From Clostridiales bacterium (GTDB lineage Bacteria > Bacillota > Clostridia > Lachnospirales > Lachnospiraceae): a stretch of DNA of 41,133 nucleotides. The stretch lies in NCBI GenBank assembly GCA_019416265.1, contig DXXQ01000207.1, forward strand, positions 1 to 41,133. The letters run 5' to 3'. Below are positions 7,781-16,058 of the stretch, piece by piece (position 1 is the stretch's first letter; every line of letters begins with the position of its first letter). The notes beneath the pieces are model-generated. The model was not told where the DNA came from. It ran no database searches and was given only the letters and a program-made list of their open reading frames with translations. Made by a program: the position numbers and the translations under genes.

Positions 7781-10700
7781 TGGACTTTTTAAAAGAAAGA
7801 ATTGGTGAGATATTAAAACAACTTAGACCATTTTGTTATCCACAGGAAAAAGCGGTTTTAGACTGGAAAGTAAAGTATGAGTATTTTCCTATTATGGATG
7901 AATGGGAAGCAGATACTTCTCAATGGAAAATGATGTGTCTGGATCGAGATCACTATAGTCTGTGTCGGGAACATGAAACATGGTTTGCCATGGAAGCTGA
8001 GATAGAAATTCCGGAGCAAATGGTAGGAATGCCTGTAGAGTTGAACATATCTACTGGAAAAGAGGGGGAGTGGGATGCCACAAACCCTCAGATTGCAGCA
8101 TATATTAATGGATGTTTGAGACAGGGGCTGGATGTTAATCACAGAAATTTGCGCTTGACAGAAAAGTTTGTGTCTGGAGAACACTTTCGGGTAAACTTGT
8201 TGGTTTACACAGGAGAGCATGGCTTTATATCAGAATGGAGCAGTAAGCTTCGAGGAATTGATGAGAGGGTAAGAAACTTTTATTATGATATTCTTATTCC
8301 ATGGCAATGTCTGGACTTAATGAATAAGGATAGTAGGGAATATGGATGTCTTTTACGGCTTTTGAATGATACAGTAAATATATTGGATTTTAGGGGACAA
8401 AATAAAGAACGCCTTCTGAAAACAATAGAAGAAGCAGAAGATTTCTTACAGAAAGGAATTCTTGAACTGCCAAAAACAGAAATTACTGCTTCCTGTATCG
8501 GGCATACACATATAGATGTAGCATGGCTTTGGACATTGAAGGTTACTCAGGAAAAGGCTGCACGCAGTTTTTCAACAGTATTAAATCTGATGGAACGCTA
8601 TCCGGAATATCTGTTTATGTCCAGTCAGCCGCAGCTTTATCTGTATGTAAAAAAAAATCAGCCCAAACTGTATGAGAGGATACGCGAGAAGGTTAAAGAG
8701 GGTAGATGGGAAGCAGAAGGAGCCATGTTTCTGGAAGCAGATTGTAATTTGACAAGTGGAGAGTCTCTTGTGCGCCAGATTGTGTATGGCAAGCAGTTTT
8801 TCCATAAAGAATTTGGGGTAGATAATACCATTATGTGGCTTCCGGATGTATTTGGATATTCAGCGGCATTTCCCCAGATTATGAAAAAATGTGGTGTGAG
8901 AAGTTTCATGACAACGAAGATTAGCTGGAATGAAACAAATAAGATTCCTTTTGACAGTTTTTGGTGGGAGGGAATAGACGGAACAAAAATATTGACTCAT
9001 TTTATTACCACAAGAGATTATACAAATGAAGGAAAACTGATTGCAACAAATAATGAATTTACAACAGCGTTTTCTACGAATTACAATGGCTATATTCATC
9101 CATCTCAGATAAAAGGAGCATGGCAACGTTATCAGCAGAAGGATTTAAACGATAACGTGCTCATTTCCTTCGGATATGGAGATGGGGGTGGAGGCCCGAC
9201 TGAGGAAATGTTGGAAACCGCACGCAGACTTCAGGATGGACGTTTTGGCTGTCCTAGGGTGAAAATAGAAAAAGCAGGTGCTTTTTTTGACAGACTGCAT
9301 AAAACTGCTGAAAAGGAGAATTTTCCAGTATGGTCTGGAGAATTGTATTTGGAATACCACAGAGGAACCTATACGTCAATGGCTAATATGAAAAGGGCGA
9401 ACAGAAAGTCAGAGTTTGCGCTTCTTAATGCAGAAACCTGGTCTGTTCTGGCAGAGAGATATGGGAGTGTGCCTTATCCTAAGAAGGAACTCATGGAATG
9501 CTGGGAAATTTTGATGCGAAATCAGTTTCATGATATTCTTCCGGGTTCAGCAATTGCTGAAGTATATGAGGACTCCGTAAAAGAATATGAAAAGTTGCAA
9601 AGTATTCTAAAAAAAATTACACAGCTATCATTGAAAGCGCTCACGGAACAGGTACATGCAGAATATGGAAACCTGGTTGTCTTTAATGGAAATGGTATGG
9701 AAATAGATGGAATAGCAGTAATTCCAGAAGATATCTTCCAGAAAAATGATATAGGTGTGCTGGAATGTGATGGAGAATACTATCCTATACAGAGAACAAA
9801 AGATGGAACCGGCATTTTTTATGGAAGAAAAATTCCTGCAAAAGGCTGGAAAACATTCAAAGCGGTTGGGAAACATATTTCGGTACAGAAAAAACAAAAA
9901 TTTTTCTATTCGGATCAAAAGATAGAAACACCCTTTTATCGAATGAAATGGAATGAAAAAGGGCAGATTACATCTCTCTATGATTTGAGAGAGGATAGAG
10001 AACTAATTAAAAAGGGATGCTGTGCAAATGTTCTGATGACATTTGAGGATAAACCGCATCAATTTGATAACTGGAATATTTTTGAATATTACAAGGAGAA
10101 AAAGTGGCAGATTGAGGAACTTATTTCTGCTAAGGTGACAGAAAACGGACCTGTACGAATCGCATTGGAATTTCTATGGAAATATTTTGACTCGACTATT
10201 ACGGAGACTTTTTATTTTTACGCGGACTCACCAAGAATCGATATTTGCGGGAACATAGATTGGAGGGAAGATCAGATTCTTTTAAAAGCAGTATTTCCGC
10301 TAGAATTAAATGCAAGAGATGCTGTCTATGAAATTCAGTATGGAAATGTCAAGAGAAGTACAACGAAAAATACCTCATGGGAACAGGCTCGCTTTGAAGT
10401 ATGTTTTCAAAAGTGGATGGATATTTCAGAGTATGGATACGGGGTAAGCTTTTTGACAGACTGTAAGTATGGAGTGAGTGTTGACGAGAGTGTGATAGGA
10501 TTAACGCTTTTAAAATCAGGATGTTACCCCAATCCTGAAGCAGACAGGGGCATTCATAAATTTACCTACTCTGTTTTTCCGCATAAAGGCGACTGGCAGT
10601 CGGCTGGGACAGTCAGGGAGGCTTACGAGCTTAATAATCCACTGCAAGTGTGTATAAAAGGCACTCAATCGGGGAATCTTGAAAGGTGCCATGAGACAAT

Positions 10701-10950
10701 GAGTATATCAGAAAAAAATATAGTTGCAGAGGTGCTGAAAAAGTCGGAAGACGAAAAATCAGAAGTTTGGAGGCTTTACGAATGTCAAAATCGAAGAACA
10801 AAGGTAAAATTATCTTTCCCAGAAGAAGTTGAGCAGATAAAAATTTGTAATATGTTGGAAGAAGTAGAATCTGTCCTGAATATTCATGACACAGAATACT
10901 GGCTGGAGATTTTGCCGTTTGAAATAATAACATTAAAAATCATATATTAA
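7780..10950 (+). CDS. GH38 alpha-mannosidase
   Basis: 1056-residue cytoplasmic exo-alpha-mannosidase of glycoside hydrolase family 38. Zinc ligands and nucleophile are visible: GHTHIDVAWLW (H244, D246), WLPDVFGYS (nucleophile D356) and NQFHDILPGSA (H584). A helical bundle and large beta-sandwich domains fill the C-terminal half, and the length is normal for the bacterial group. The frame is open from 7738 but AGGAGG ends at 7774, so ATG 7780 (5-base spacing) is preferred to ATG 7777. The start overlaps the rhamnosidase stop, so the two are translationally coupled. Together they suggest breakdown of an imported oligosaccharide with alpha-mannose and rhamnose-like ends, such as fragments of host or yeast N-glycan or bacterial polysaccharide. 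It is the last gene of the operon; a terminator follows. Confidence 0.94.
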   Translation: MDFLKERIGEILKQLRPFCYPQEKAVLDWKVKYEYFPIMDEWEADTSQWKMMCLDRDHYSLCREHETWFAMEAEIEIPEQMVGMPVELNISTGKEGEWDATNPQIAAYINGCLRQGLDVNHRNLRLTEKFVSGEHFRVNLLVYTGEHGFISEWSSKLRGIDERVRNFYYDILIPWQCLDLMNKDSREYGCLLRLLNDTVNILDFRGQNKERLLKTIEEAEDFLQKGILELPKTEITASCIGHTHIDVAWLWTLKVTQEKAARSFSTVLNLMERYPEYLFMSSQPQLYLYVKKNQPKLYERIREKVKEGRWEAEGAMFLEADCNLTSGESLVRQIVYGKQFFHKEFGVDNTIMWLPDVFGYSAAFPQIMKKCGVRSFMTTKISWNETNKIPFDSFWWEGIDGTKILTHFITTRDYTNEGKLIATNNEFTTAFSTNYNGYIHPSQIKGAWQRYQQKDLNDNVLISFGYGDGGGGPTEEMLETARRLQDGRFGCPRVKIEKAGAFFDRLHKTAEKENFPVWSGELYLEYHRGTYTSMANMKRANRKSEFALLNAETWSVLAERYGSVPYPKKELMECWEILMRNQFHDILPGSAIAEVYEDSVKEYEKLQSILKKITQLSLKALTEQVHAEYGNLVVFNGNGMEIDGIAVIPEDIFQKNDIGVLECDGEYYPIQRTKDGTGIFYGRKIPAKGWKTFKAVGKHISVQKKQKFFYSDQKIETPFYRMKWNEKGQITSLYDLREDRELIKKGCCANVLMTFEDKPHQFDNWNIFEYYKEKKWQIEELISAKVTENGPVRIALEFLWKYFDSTITETFYFYADSPRIDICGNIDWREDQILLKAVFPLELNARDAVYEIQYGNVKRSTTKNTSWEQARFEVCFQKWMDISEYGYGVSFLTDCKYGVSVDESVIGLTLLKSGCYPNPEADRGIHKFTYSVFPHKGDWQSAGTVREAYELNNPLQVCIKGTQSGNLERCHETMSISEKNIVAEVLKKSEDEKSEVWRLYECQNRRTKVKLSFPEEVEQIKICNMLEEVESVLNIHDTEYWLEILPFEIITLKIIY

Positions 10951-10963
10951 TTTCTGAAAAAAG

Positions 10964-11010
10964 AAAGCTCTGCTTTTGGTTGTAGTATTAACAAAAAGCG
11001 GAGCTTTTTT
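10964..11010 (+). terminator. Rho-independent terminator of the glycan operon
   Basis: Inverted repeat AAAGCTCTGCTTTT (10964-10977) and AAAAGCGGAGCTTT (10994-11007), one G-T pair, then a run of T. It ends the operon 14 bp after the mannosidase stop. Confidence 0.88.
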
Positions 11011-11223
11011 GTGCGTATTAACCAATGCTTAAGGAATCTTTGGTGAATTAAGGTGGAAATTTGTGTGGTAATCGGTTATACTTGTATTATATATTTTTGA
11101 GGGGATATGAAGGAATTTGCATGGTTATAATAAAGAGTGTTTTAAAAATACTTTTTTGCCGGACAGGGCGGCGCCCGACACCGGATAGCCGTGGTGTTTT
11201 ACGTTAAATAAAAGGAGAGAAAC
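11011..11223 (+). promoter_or_regulatory. Promoter and structured leader of the deacetylase/foldase operon
   Basis: The 213 bases between the glycan terminator and the next gene hold no credible ORF. A possible promoter is TTGTGT at 11061-11066, 18 bp, TATTAT at 11085-11090. The leader then has an A/T stem with a T run (about 11132-11157) and, directly after it, a compact G+C-rich nested hairpin at 11159-11184 (CCGG, inner GGGC/GCCC, CCGG). The order weak stem, T run, strong stem could be an attenuation device, but no known riboswitch was recognised. Confidence 0.4.
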
Positions 11224-13143
11224 ATGAGAGAAATGAAACCTGATATTGACGAACCTAAGAAAAACAGAAAGAGGAGAAATTCGGGGGAGCTTGAACTGCC
11301 TTTAGGAGAGCTTGAGGCTGAGGAATGGTTATGGAATCCGGAAGCGCTGGCAGACAGGGAAACAGGAGATCTTAAAGGGGAAGAAAAGAAAGTGCCTGAA
11401 GAAGCTGAAGTCTCAGCAGCGGAAGATGCTTTCGCAGACGAGGAGAAGGAAATCGAAGCCTCAGAGGAAGAAGATGAAGCTTTTGCAGAAGAAGAACCCG
11501 AAGCCATAGAAGAGGAAGGTTTTTCACAGGAGGAATCGGAAGGGGAGGAACCGGAGGCTTTGGCATCAGAGGAAACTTCTGAAGAAGAGGATTCCGGGAG
11601 GATCCCGGAGGATGACGATGAGATCACCCAGGAAGAAATCGAGGAAGAGAAGGCCTACGAGGCCAGACGGGCAGCCCGGGCTCAGCGGAACAAAATGCGT
11701 AAGCTCAGGAGACGCAGGAAAAAAATGCTTGTGACAGCTCTGAGTGTGTCTGCAGTGGTCGTTCTTGCGGCCGGCATCTATTTTGGAGATGAGTTCAAAA
11801 ATAAGATGCAGGAAATGCAGAAGATCATGGCAGAGAATATGGAAAAGAACAGGGAAAAGGCGGAAACAGAGACAGCTTCTGCAAAGGCGGAGGCAAAGGA
11901 GCCGGAAGTGACGAAAGAGCCTGAAAAGACGGCGGATCAGGAGCAGAAGGAAGCAGAAGACCGACTGATCAGAAAAGCCCGCCGTTACGGCAAGCAGTAC
12001 GATTACGATAAGGCCATCAAGATCTTTACAGACAGCGAGCTTTATGAGGGCTCGGAAAGACTTAAGAAATATGTGGCAAATTATGAGAAGAAAAAAGCTT
12101 CCTGCGTAGCCTGGCCCATCGAGGAAGTGACCCATGTATTTTATCATTCCCTTGTTGTGGATCCGGCAAAGGCTTTTGACGGAGATTACAAATCCGACGG
12201 CTTTAACCAGGTTATGACAACGATAGACGAATTTAATAAGATTACCCAGAGTATGTACGATAAGGGCTATGTCATGGTAAGCATCAAGGATATGGCAAGT
12301 GTGGATGAAAATGGAAATATCGTACCCGGAGAGATCCTTCTTCCACCGGGTAAAATCCCGTTTGTCCTTTCACAGGATGATGTGTGTTATTATCATTTCA
12401 TGGATAATAACGGTTTTGCCACAAAGTTGGTGGTGGATGAAGACGGAAAGGTCAGAAACGAATATGTCAATGACGACGGCAGTGTATCTGTAGGAGATTA
12501 CGACATGGTGCCGCTGATCGATCGCTTCGTAGAAGAACATCCTGATTTTTCCTACAGGGGAGCAAAAGGTATCGTTGCCCTTACGGGATATAACGGAATC
12601 CTTGGTTACCGCACAGACAGCAGCTATGAGACAAGACCGAAAGATCTGGACAGGGATAAGGTAGAATGGCTGGATGCGCATCCGGAGTTCAATCTGGAAA
12701 CAGAGCGTGAAGGAGCGAAGAAGGTGGCGGAAGCCATGAAGAAGAACGGATGGCTTTTTGCAAGCCATACCTGGGGACATCTGAATGTAGGAGAGATCTC
12801 CATGGAGAGACTGCAGAGGGATACGCAGAAATTTAAAGAAAACGTAGACCCGATCATTGGCGGAACAGACATTATCATTTTTGCCTTCGGGGCAGACCTG
12901 ACTCAAAGCGAGGACTATTCAGGAGAAAAATTTGAATTCCTGAAAGGACAGGGCTATAATTACTTCTGCAATGTGGATTCCCAGAAATATTTCGTTCAGC
13001 TTCGCGACAGATATCTGCGAATGGGAAGAAGAAATCTGGATGGCTACAGAATGTACTATAATCCGGAAATGCTGGATGACCTGTTTGATGCGGCAGCAGT
13101 CTTTGATTCTGCAAGACCTGTGCCCGTTGCACCAATGGGGTGA
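11224..13143 (+). CDS. Membrane-anchored polysaccharide deacetylase with acidic cytoplasmic domain
   Basis: 639 residues in three parts. Residues ~1-150 are low-complexity and very acidic (Glu/Ala/Ser runs), then a basic patch (KLRRRRKK) and one membrane span from M168 to about G188, so the N-terminus is inside and the rest outside. After a charged linker (~190-265) comes a NodB-like deacetylase domain. SQDDVCYYHF gives the Asp pair D385/D386 and SHTWGH gives zinc-binding H515 and H519; the remaining barrel strands are recognisable (DIIIFAFGAD). The domain carries an insertion between the Asp and His motifs, making it longer than the ~200-residue norm. Likely acts on peptidoglycan or another surface glycan. 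It starts the operon with the foldase 30 bp downstream; ribosome site AGGAGAG. Confidence 0.8.
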   Translation: MREMKPDIDEPKKNRKRRNSGELELPLGELEAEEWLWNPEALADRETGDLKGEEKKVPEEAEVSAAEDAFADEEKEIEASEEEDEAFAEEEPEAIEEEGFSQEESEGEEPEALASEETSEEEDSGRIPEDDDEITQEEIEEEKAYEARRAARAQRNKMRKLRRRRKKMLVTALSVSAVVVLAAGIYFGDEFKNKMQEMQKIMAENMEKNREKAETETASAKAEAKEPEVTKEPEKTADQEQKEAEDRLIRKARRYGKQYDYDKAIKIFTDSELYEGSERLKKYVANYEKKKASCVAWPIEEVTHVFYHSLVVDPAKAFDGDYKSDGFNQVMTTIDEFNKITQSMYDKGYVMVSIKDMASVDENGNIVPGEILLPPGKIPFVLSQDDVCYYHFMDNNGFATKLVVDEDGKVRNEYVNDDGSVSVGDYDMVPLIDRFVEEHPDFSYRGAKGIVALTGYNGILGYRTDSSYETRPKDLDRDKVEWLDAHPEFNLETEREGAKKVAEAMKKNGWLFASHTWGHLNVGEISMERLQRDTQKFKENVDPIIGGTDIIIFAFGADLTQSEDYSGEKFEFLKGQGYNYFCNVDSQKYFVQLRDRYLRMGRRNLDGYRMYYNPEMLDDLFDAAAVFDSARPVPVAPMG

Positions 13144-13173
13144 AATAAGACAATTTAGGAGGACTTTTGAGGA

Positions 13174-14406
13174 ATGAAAAAAAAGATGTATCTTGCTGTG
13201 CTGGCGCTTGCGCTGGCACTTACAGCAACAGCATGCGGAAATACTGCGGGAGACGGAAACAATGTGAAAAATGAACAGATGGATAAGAACAGGAAATCCG
13301 ACACCCGTCTGGTTTCTGTTAAGGATCTGGAGCAGTATGTAAAGCTTGCTGAGTATAAGGGGATTTCCCTGGATAAGGTGGTAAGTGTGATCTCTGAGGA
13401 CGATCTTGCCGCACAGATCGATGAGAACCTTATGAATGCTGCCGAGGAGATTTCCGGCGGAGCGGAAATGGGAGATCTGGTAACCATTAATTTCGTGGGA
13501 ACCAAGGATGGAGAGGCTTTTGACGGCGGTACTGCAAATAATTACGACCTGACTCTTGGAGCGGGAGGCATGATCCCGGGCTTCGAGGACGGTATTGTGG
13601 GAATGAAAAAGGGAGAGACGAAGGATCTGAACCTGACCTTCCCGGAGGATTACCATGAGGAGTCTTTTGCAGGAGAAGACGTTGTGTTTAAGATTACCTG
13701 TCAGAAGGTCCGCCGTAAGGCAGAACTTACAGATGAGTGGGCTGCAAAGCAGGGAGACTATAAGACTGCAGACGACTACCGTGCAGGGGTGAAGGCTCAG
13801 ATGGAAGAGAATGCGCAGAAGGCTGCAGACGAAGAGCTTAAGAATAAAGCATGGCTTCAGGTTGTGGACGCTTCCGAGGTGCTGGAGTATCCCCAGGAGG
13901 ACATCGACAAGCAGAAGAAAGAATATAAGAAAATAACTCAGCGTTTTGCTGATCAGGCGGAAATGGAACTGGAAGAGTTTGTGGAATCTCAGAACATGAC
14001 GATGGAGCAGTTTGAAGCCAGTATGCAGCAGTACGCAGAGCTGATCGTGAAACAGGATCTTGTGATCCAGGCGATTCTCGATGCAGAAAATATTTCTCTG
14101 AACGATGAGGAATGTCTGGCAATCCAGGATGAGCTTATCAAAAACAGCGGTTCCAAAGACCTTGCGGAAATGATCGACAAATATGGACAGGAAGGCGTGG
14201 ACGAAGCCATCGGTCTTCTCCGTGTGGAGGATTTTATCCTGAAAAATGCAAAGATCAATGAGAAGGCCTCAGGCGGAGATACTACAGGGGAAAACGCGGA
14301 GGCAGTAACAAGCGAAGAGACACAGGAACCGGACGCAGAAGGGGAAATCGACGCGGAGCTGGAGGAGGACGGCGAAGCAGATGACGATACGGCTGTGGTA
14401 GAGTAA
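13174..14406 (+). CDS. Trigger-factor-like peptidyl-prolyl isomerase lipoprotein
   Basis: 410 residues. The N-terminus is a lipoprotein signal with lipobox ending ATAC (Cys21), so the protein is tethered outside the membrane. Next comes an FKBP-type domain (about 100-180: GDLVTINFVGTKDGEAFDGG, GAGGMIPGFEDGIVGMKKGE), then a helical region resembling the trigger-factor C-terminal arms, with the basic-acidic KKITQRFADQAEMELEEFVE stretch. The N-terminal ribosome-binding domain of cytosolic trigger factor is absent, as expected for a secreted version. The tail after ~365 is acidic low-complexity. It probably helps fold exported proteins, together with the PrsA-like lipoprotein at 26296. AGGAGG precedes the ATG; the gene follows the deacetylase in one operon. 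Confidence 0.88.
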   Translation: MKKKMYLAVLALALALTATACGNTAGDGNNVKNEQMDKNRKSDTRLVSVKDLEQYVKLAEYKGISLDKVVSVISEDDLAAQIDENLMNAAEEISGGAEMGDLVTINFVGTKDGEAFDGGTANNYDLTLGAGGMIPGFEDGIVGMKKGETKDLNLTFPEDYHEESFAGEDVVFKITCQKVRRKAELTDEWAAKQGDYKTADDYRAGVKAQMEENAQKAADEELKNKAWLQVVDASEVLEYPQEDIDKQKKEYKKITQRFADQAEMELEEFVESQNMTMEQFEASMQQYAELIVKQDLVIQAILDAENISLNDEECLAIQDELIKNSGSKDLAEMIDKYGQEGVDEAIGLLRVEDFILKNAKINEKASGGDTTGENAEAVTSEETQEPDAEGEIDAELEEDGEADDDTAVVE

Positions 14407-14446
14407 AAACAGTTGGATAAAAAGGAAAAATAAGGTGAAAAAACCA

Positions 14447-14475
14447 TTGTATTTCCAGCACAGATAGTGTATGAT
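14447..14475 (+). promoter_or_regulatory. Putative promoter of the second deacetylase
   Basis: TTGTAT at 14447-14452, 17 bp, TATGAT at 14470-14475. A second possibility, TTGACG at 14475-14480 with TATTTT at 14499-14504 (18 bp), overlaps it. Either fits the 131-bp gap before the gene. Confidence 0.4.
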
Positions 14476-14537
14476 TGACGTAGAAATGGAAACTATACTA
14501 TTTTTGTACTGTTAAAGGATAAGCGGGGTTATAAATA

Positions 14538-15863
14538 ATGGACAAACGAGTTTTGCGCGAGAGAATGCGCAGGAAAAGACGCCAGCAGAGAATCCGCAGA
14601 TACATGAAGCTCGGTATCTATGGGATAGGTACGATTCTGGCAGTGATTTTTGTAATACGAGGTGTGATCATGCCCATCGCCAGCCGGATCGGCGGAGGCG
14701 GTAAAGATGATGGAAAGGTAGTCGCCGTACAGGCACAGACTGCAGAAGCAGATCCCAATGCAGCGGTTCGTCAGCCGCTGAAAGGGCAGCAGGATGTGGG
14801 GAAGATTACCGAAAAGACGCCCGGATGGCATGAGGATGAGTCGGGGCGCTGGTATCAGAACGCAGATGGTACATATTTTGCGGATGGATTTCAGGAGATT
14901 GACGGAGTGAATTACTCTTTTGATTCCAACGGCTATCTGCAGACCGGATGGGTAGAAAAAGGCGTGAACGATTATTTCTTCAATGAGGATGGTTCCTATA
15001 ATCCCACGAAGAAAAAACCGAGAATCGCTCTGACCTTTGATGACGGTCCGTCTGAATATACCATGGAGCTTCTCAATGTACTGGAAGAGAACAATGCAAA
15101 AGCAACCTTCTTTATGCTTGGAGAACATGTAGACATGTATCCGGATGAAATCAAAAAAATGGTGGAGATAGGCTGTGAGCTTGGAAGCCATTCATGGGAT
15201 CATCCAAACCTGCTTAATCTTGATCTGGACAGCGTTGCAAAGCAGTTTAAGGATGTGGACGACGCCTTGATTAAAGTATGCGGACAGGCGGCTACTGTTG
15301 CCCGTACGCCATATGGAGCGGGCAATCAGGACGTTTTCAATACAGTAGGAAAGCCGTTTTTTATGTGGTCCCTTGATACAATGGACTGGAGTCTTCTTGA
15401 TGCAGATGCAGACTATAATGCAGTTATGAACGGAGACCTTACAGACGGTTCCATTATTCTGATGCATGACATCCACGAGCCTTCGGTAAAGGCTGCTGTT
15501 CGTCTGATTCCGGATCTGGTTGCCAAGGGATATAAGCTTGTGACTGTCAGTGAACTGGCTGAGGCTAAGGGAGTAACCTTACAGAGTGCCCAGTATTCTG
15601 ACTTTTGGGACAGCTCATTCAGAAACGGTCTTGTGACAGGATGGAACGGAAAAGAATCCTCACTGTTCGCACCTGATCCCAATAAGACTGCTGAAGAAGG
15701 TTCCGGAGAGGGTTCTTCGGATGAAGGTTCTGCAGATGGCGGAGAATTTACAGACGATGGTTCCGGAGATATGACGGACGGAAGTGATGACGGTTCCGGA
15801 GAATTGTCCGATGGAAGCGGTGATGGTTCTGAGGGCATATCAGACGGAAGTGAAAGTTATTAA
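14538..15863 (+). CDS. Cell-wall-binding polysaccharide deacetylase
   Basis: 441 residues. A very basic N-terminus (RERMRRKRRQQRIRR) precedes one membrane span at about 28-50 that anchors the protein. Residues ~95-155 hold short aromatic/Gly repeats of the cell-wall (choline-binding-like) type: GWHEDESGRWYQNADGTYF and the following GVNYSFDSNGYLQTGW. The NodB deacetylase domain follows: TFDDGPS (D168, D169), SHSWDHPNL (H218, H222), RTPYGAG, DTMDW and ILMHDIH, a complete active-site set for a metal-dependent N-acetylglucosamine deacetylase, probably acting on peptidoglycan and so on lysozyme resistance. The last ~80 residues are a Gly/Ser/Asp/Glu-rich repeat tail. A terminator follows at once. 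It differs in layout from the deacetylase at 11224, which lacks the wall-binding repeats. Confidence 0.9.
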   Translation: MDKRVLRERMRRKRRQQRIRRYMKLGIYGIGTILAVIFVIRGVIMPIASRIGGGGKDDGKVVAVQAQTAEADPNAAVRQPLKGQQDVGKITEKTPGWHEDESGRWYQNADGTYFADGFQEIDGVNYSFDSNGYLQTGWVEKGVNDYFFNEDGSYNPTKKKPRIALTFDDGPSEYTMELLNVLEENNAKATFFMLGEHVDMYPDEIKKMVEIGCELGSHSWDHPNLLNLDLDSVAKQFKDVDDALIKVCGQAATVARTPYGAGNQDVFNTVGKPFFMWSLDTMDWSLLDADADYNAVMNGDLTDGSIILMHDIHEPSVKAAVRLIPDLVAKGYKLVTVSELAEAKGVTLQSAQYSDFWDSSFRNGLVTGWNGKESSLFAPDPNKTAEEGSGEGSSDEGSADGGEFTDDGSGDMTDGSDDGSGELSDGSGDGSEGISDGSESY

Positions 15864-15880
15864 AGAAGCTGAAATAAAGA

Positions 15881-15920
15881 GAACGGAGTTGTGAAAAACA
15901 CAGCGCCGTTTTCTTTTTTT
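15881..15920 (+). terminator. Rho-independent terminator after the deacetylase
   Basis: Stem AACGG-A-GTTGTG with CACAGC-G-CCGTT around an AAAAA loop (15882-15910), one internal mismatch, followed by an uninterrupted T run. Clear intrinsic terminator. Confidence 0.9.
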
Positions 15921-15944
15921 TGTTTATATGGAGCCCTTTTTTAA

Positions 15945-15973
15945 TTGACGTAAAATGGCTGCATTGGTATAAT
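15945..15973 (+). promoter_or_regulatory. Sigma-A promoter of the GH13 gene
   Basis: TTGACG at 15945-15950, 17-bp spacer, TATAAT at 15968-15973, with TG at 15965-15966 (extended -10). Near-consensus, directly after a terminator and about 85 bp before the gene. Confidence 0.85.
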
Positions 15974-16058
15974 GTAGGGTAGATAATGACTGAAAGTCAA
16001 AATTGCCGGAGACTTGATTTTTGCACAAAATAAACCGGTATTGGGAGGAGACATCGTA

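Noticed and set aside
11159..11200. Riboswitch (for example cyclic-di-GMP type) before the deacetylase operon
   Set aside because: G+C-rich hairpins are present, but the conserved core of no riboswitch class known to me could be matched.
11199..11627. Minus-strand Ser-rich ORF
   Set aside because: Reverse complement of the Glu-rich (GAA/GAG/TCx) coding stretch of the deacetylase.
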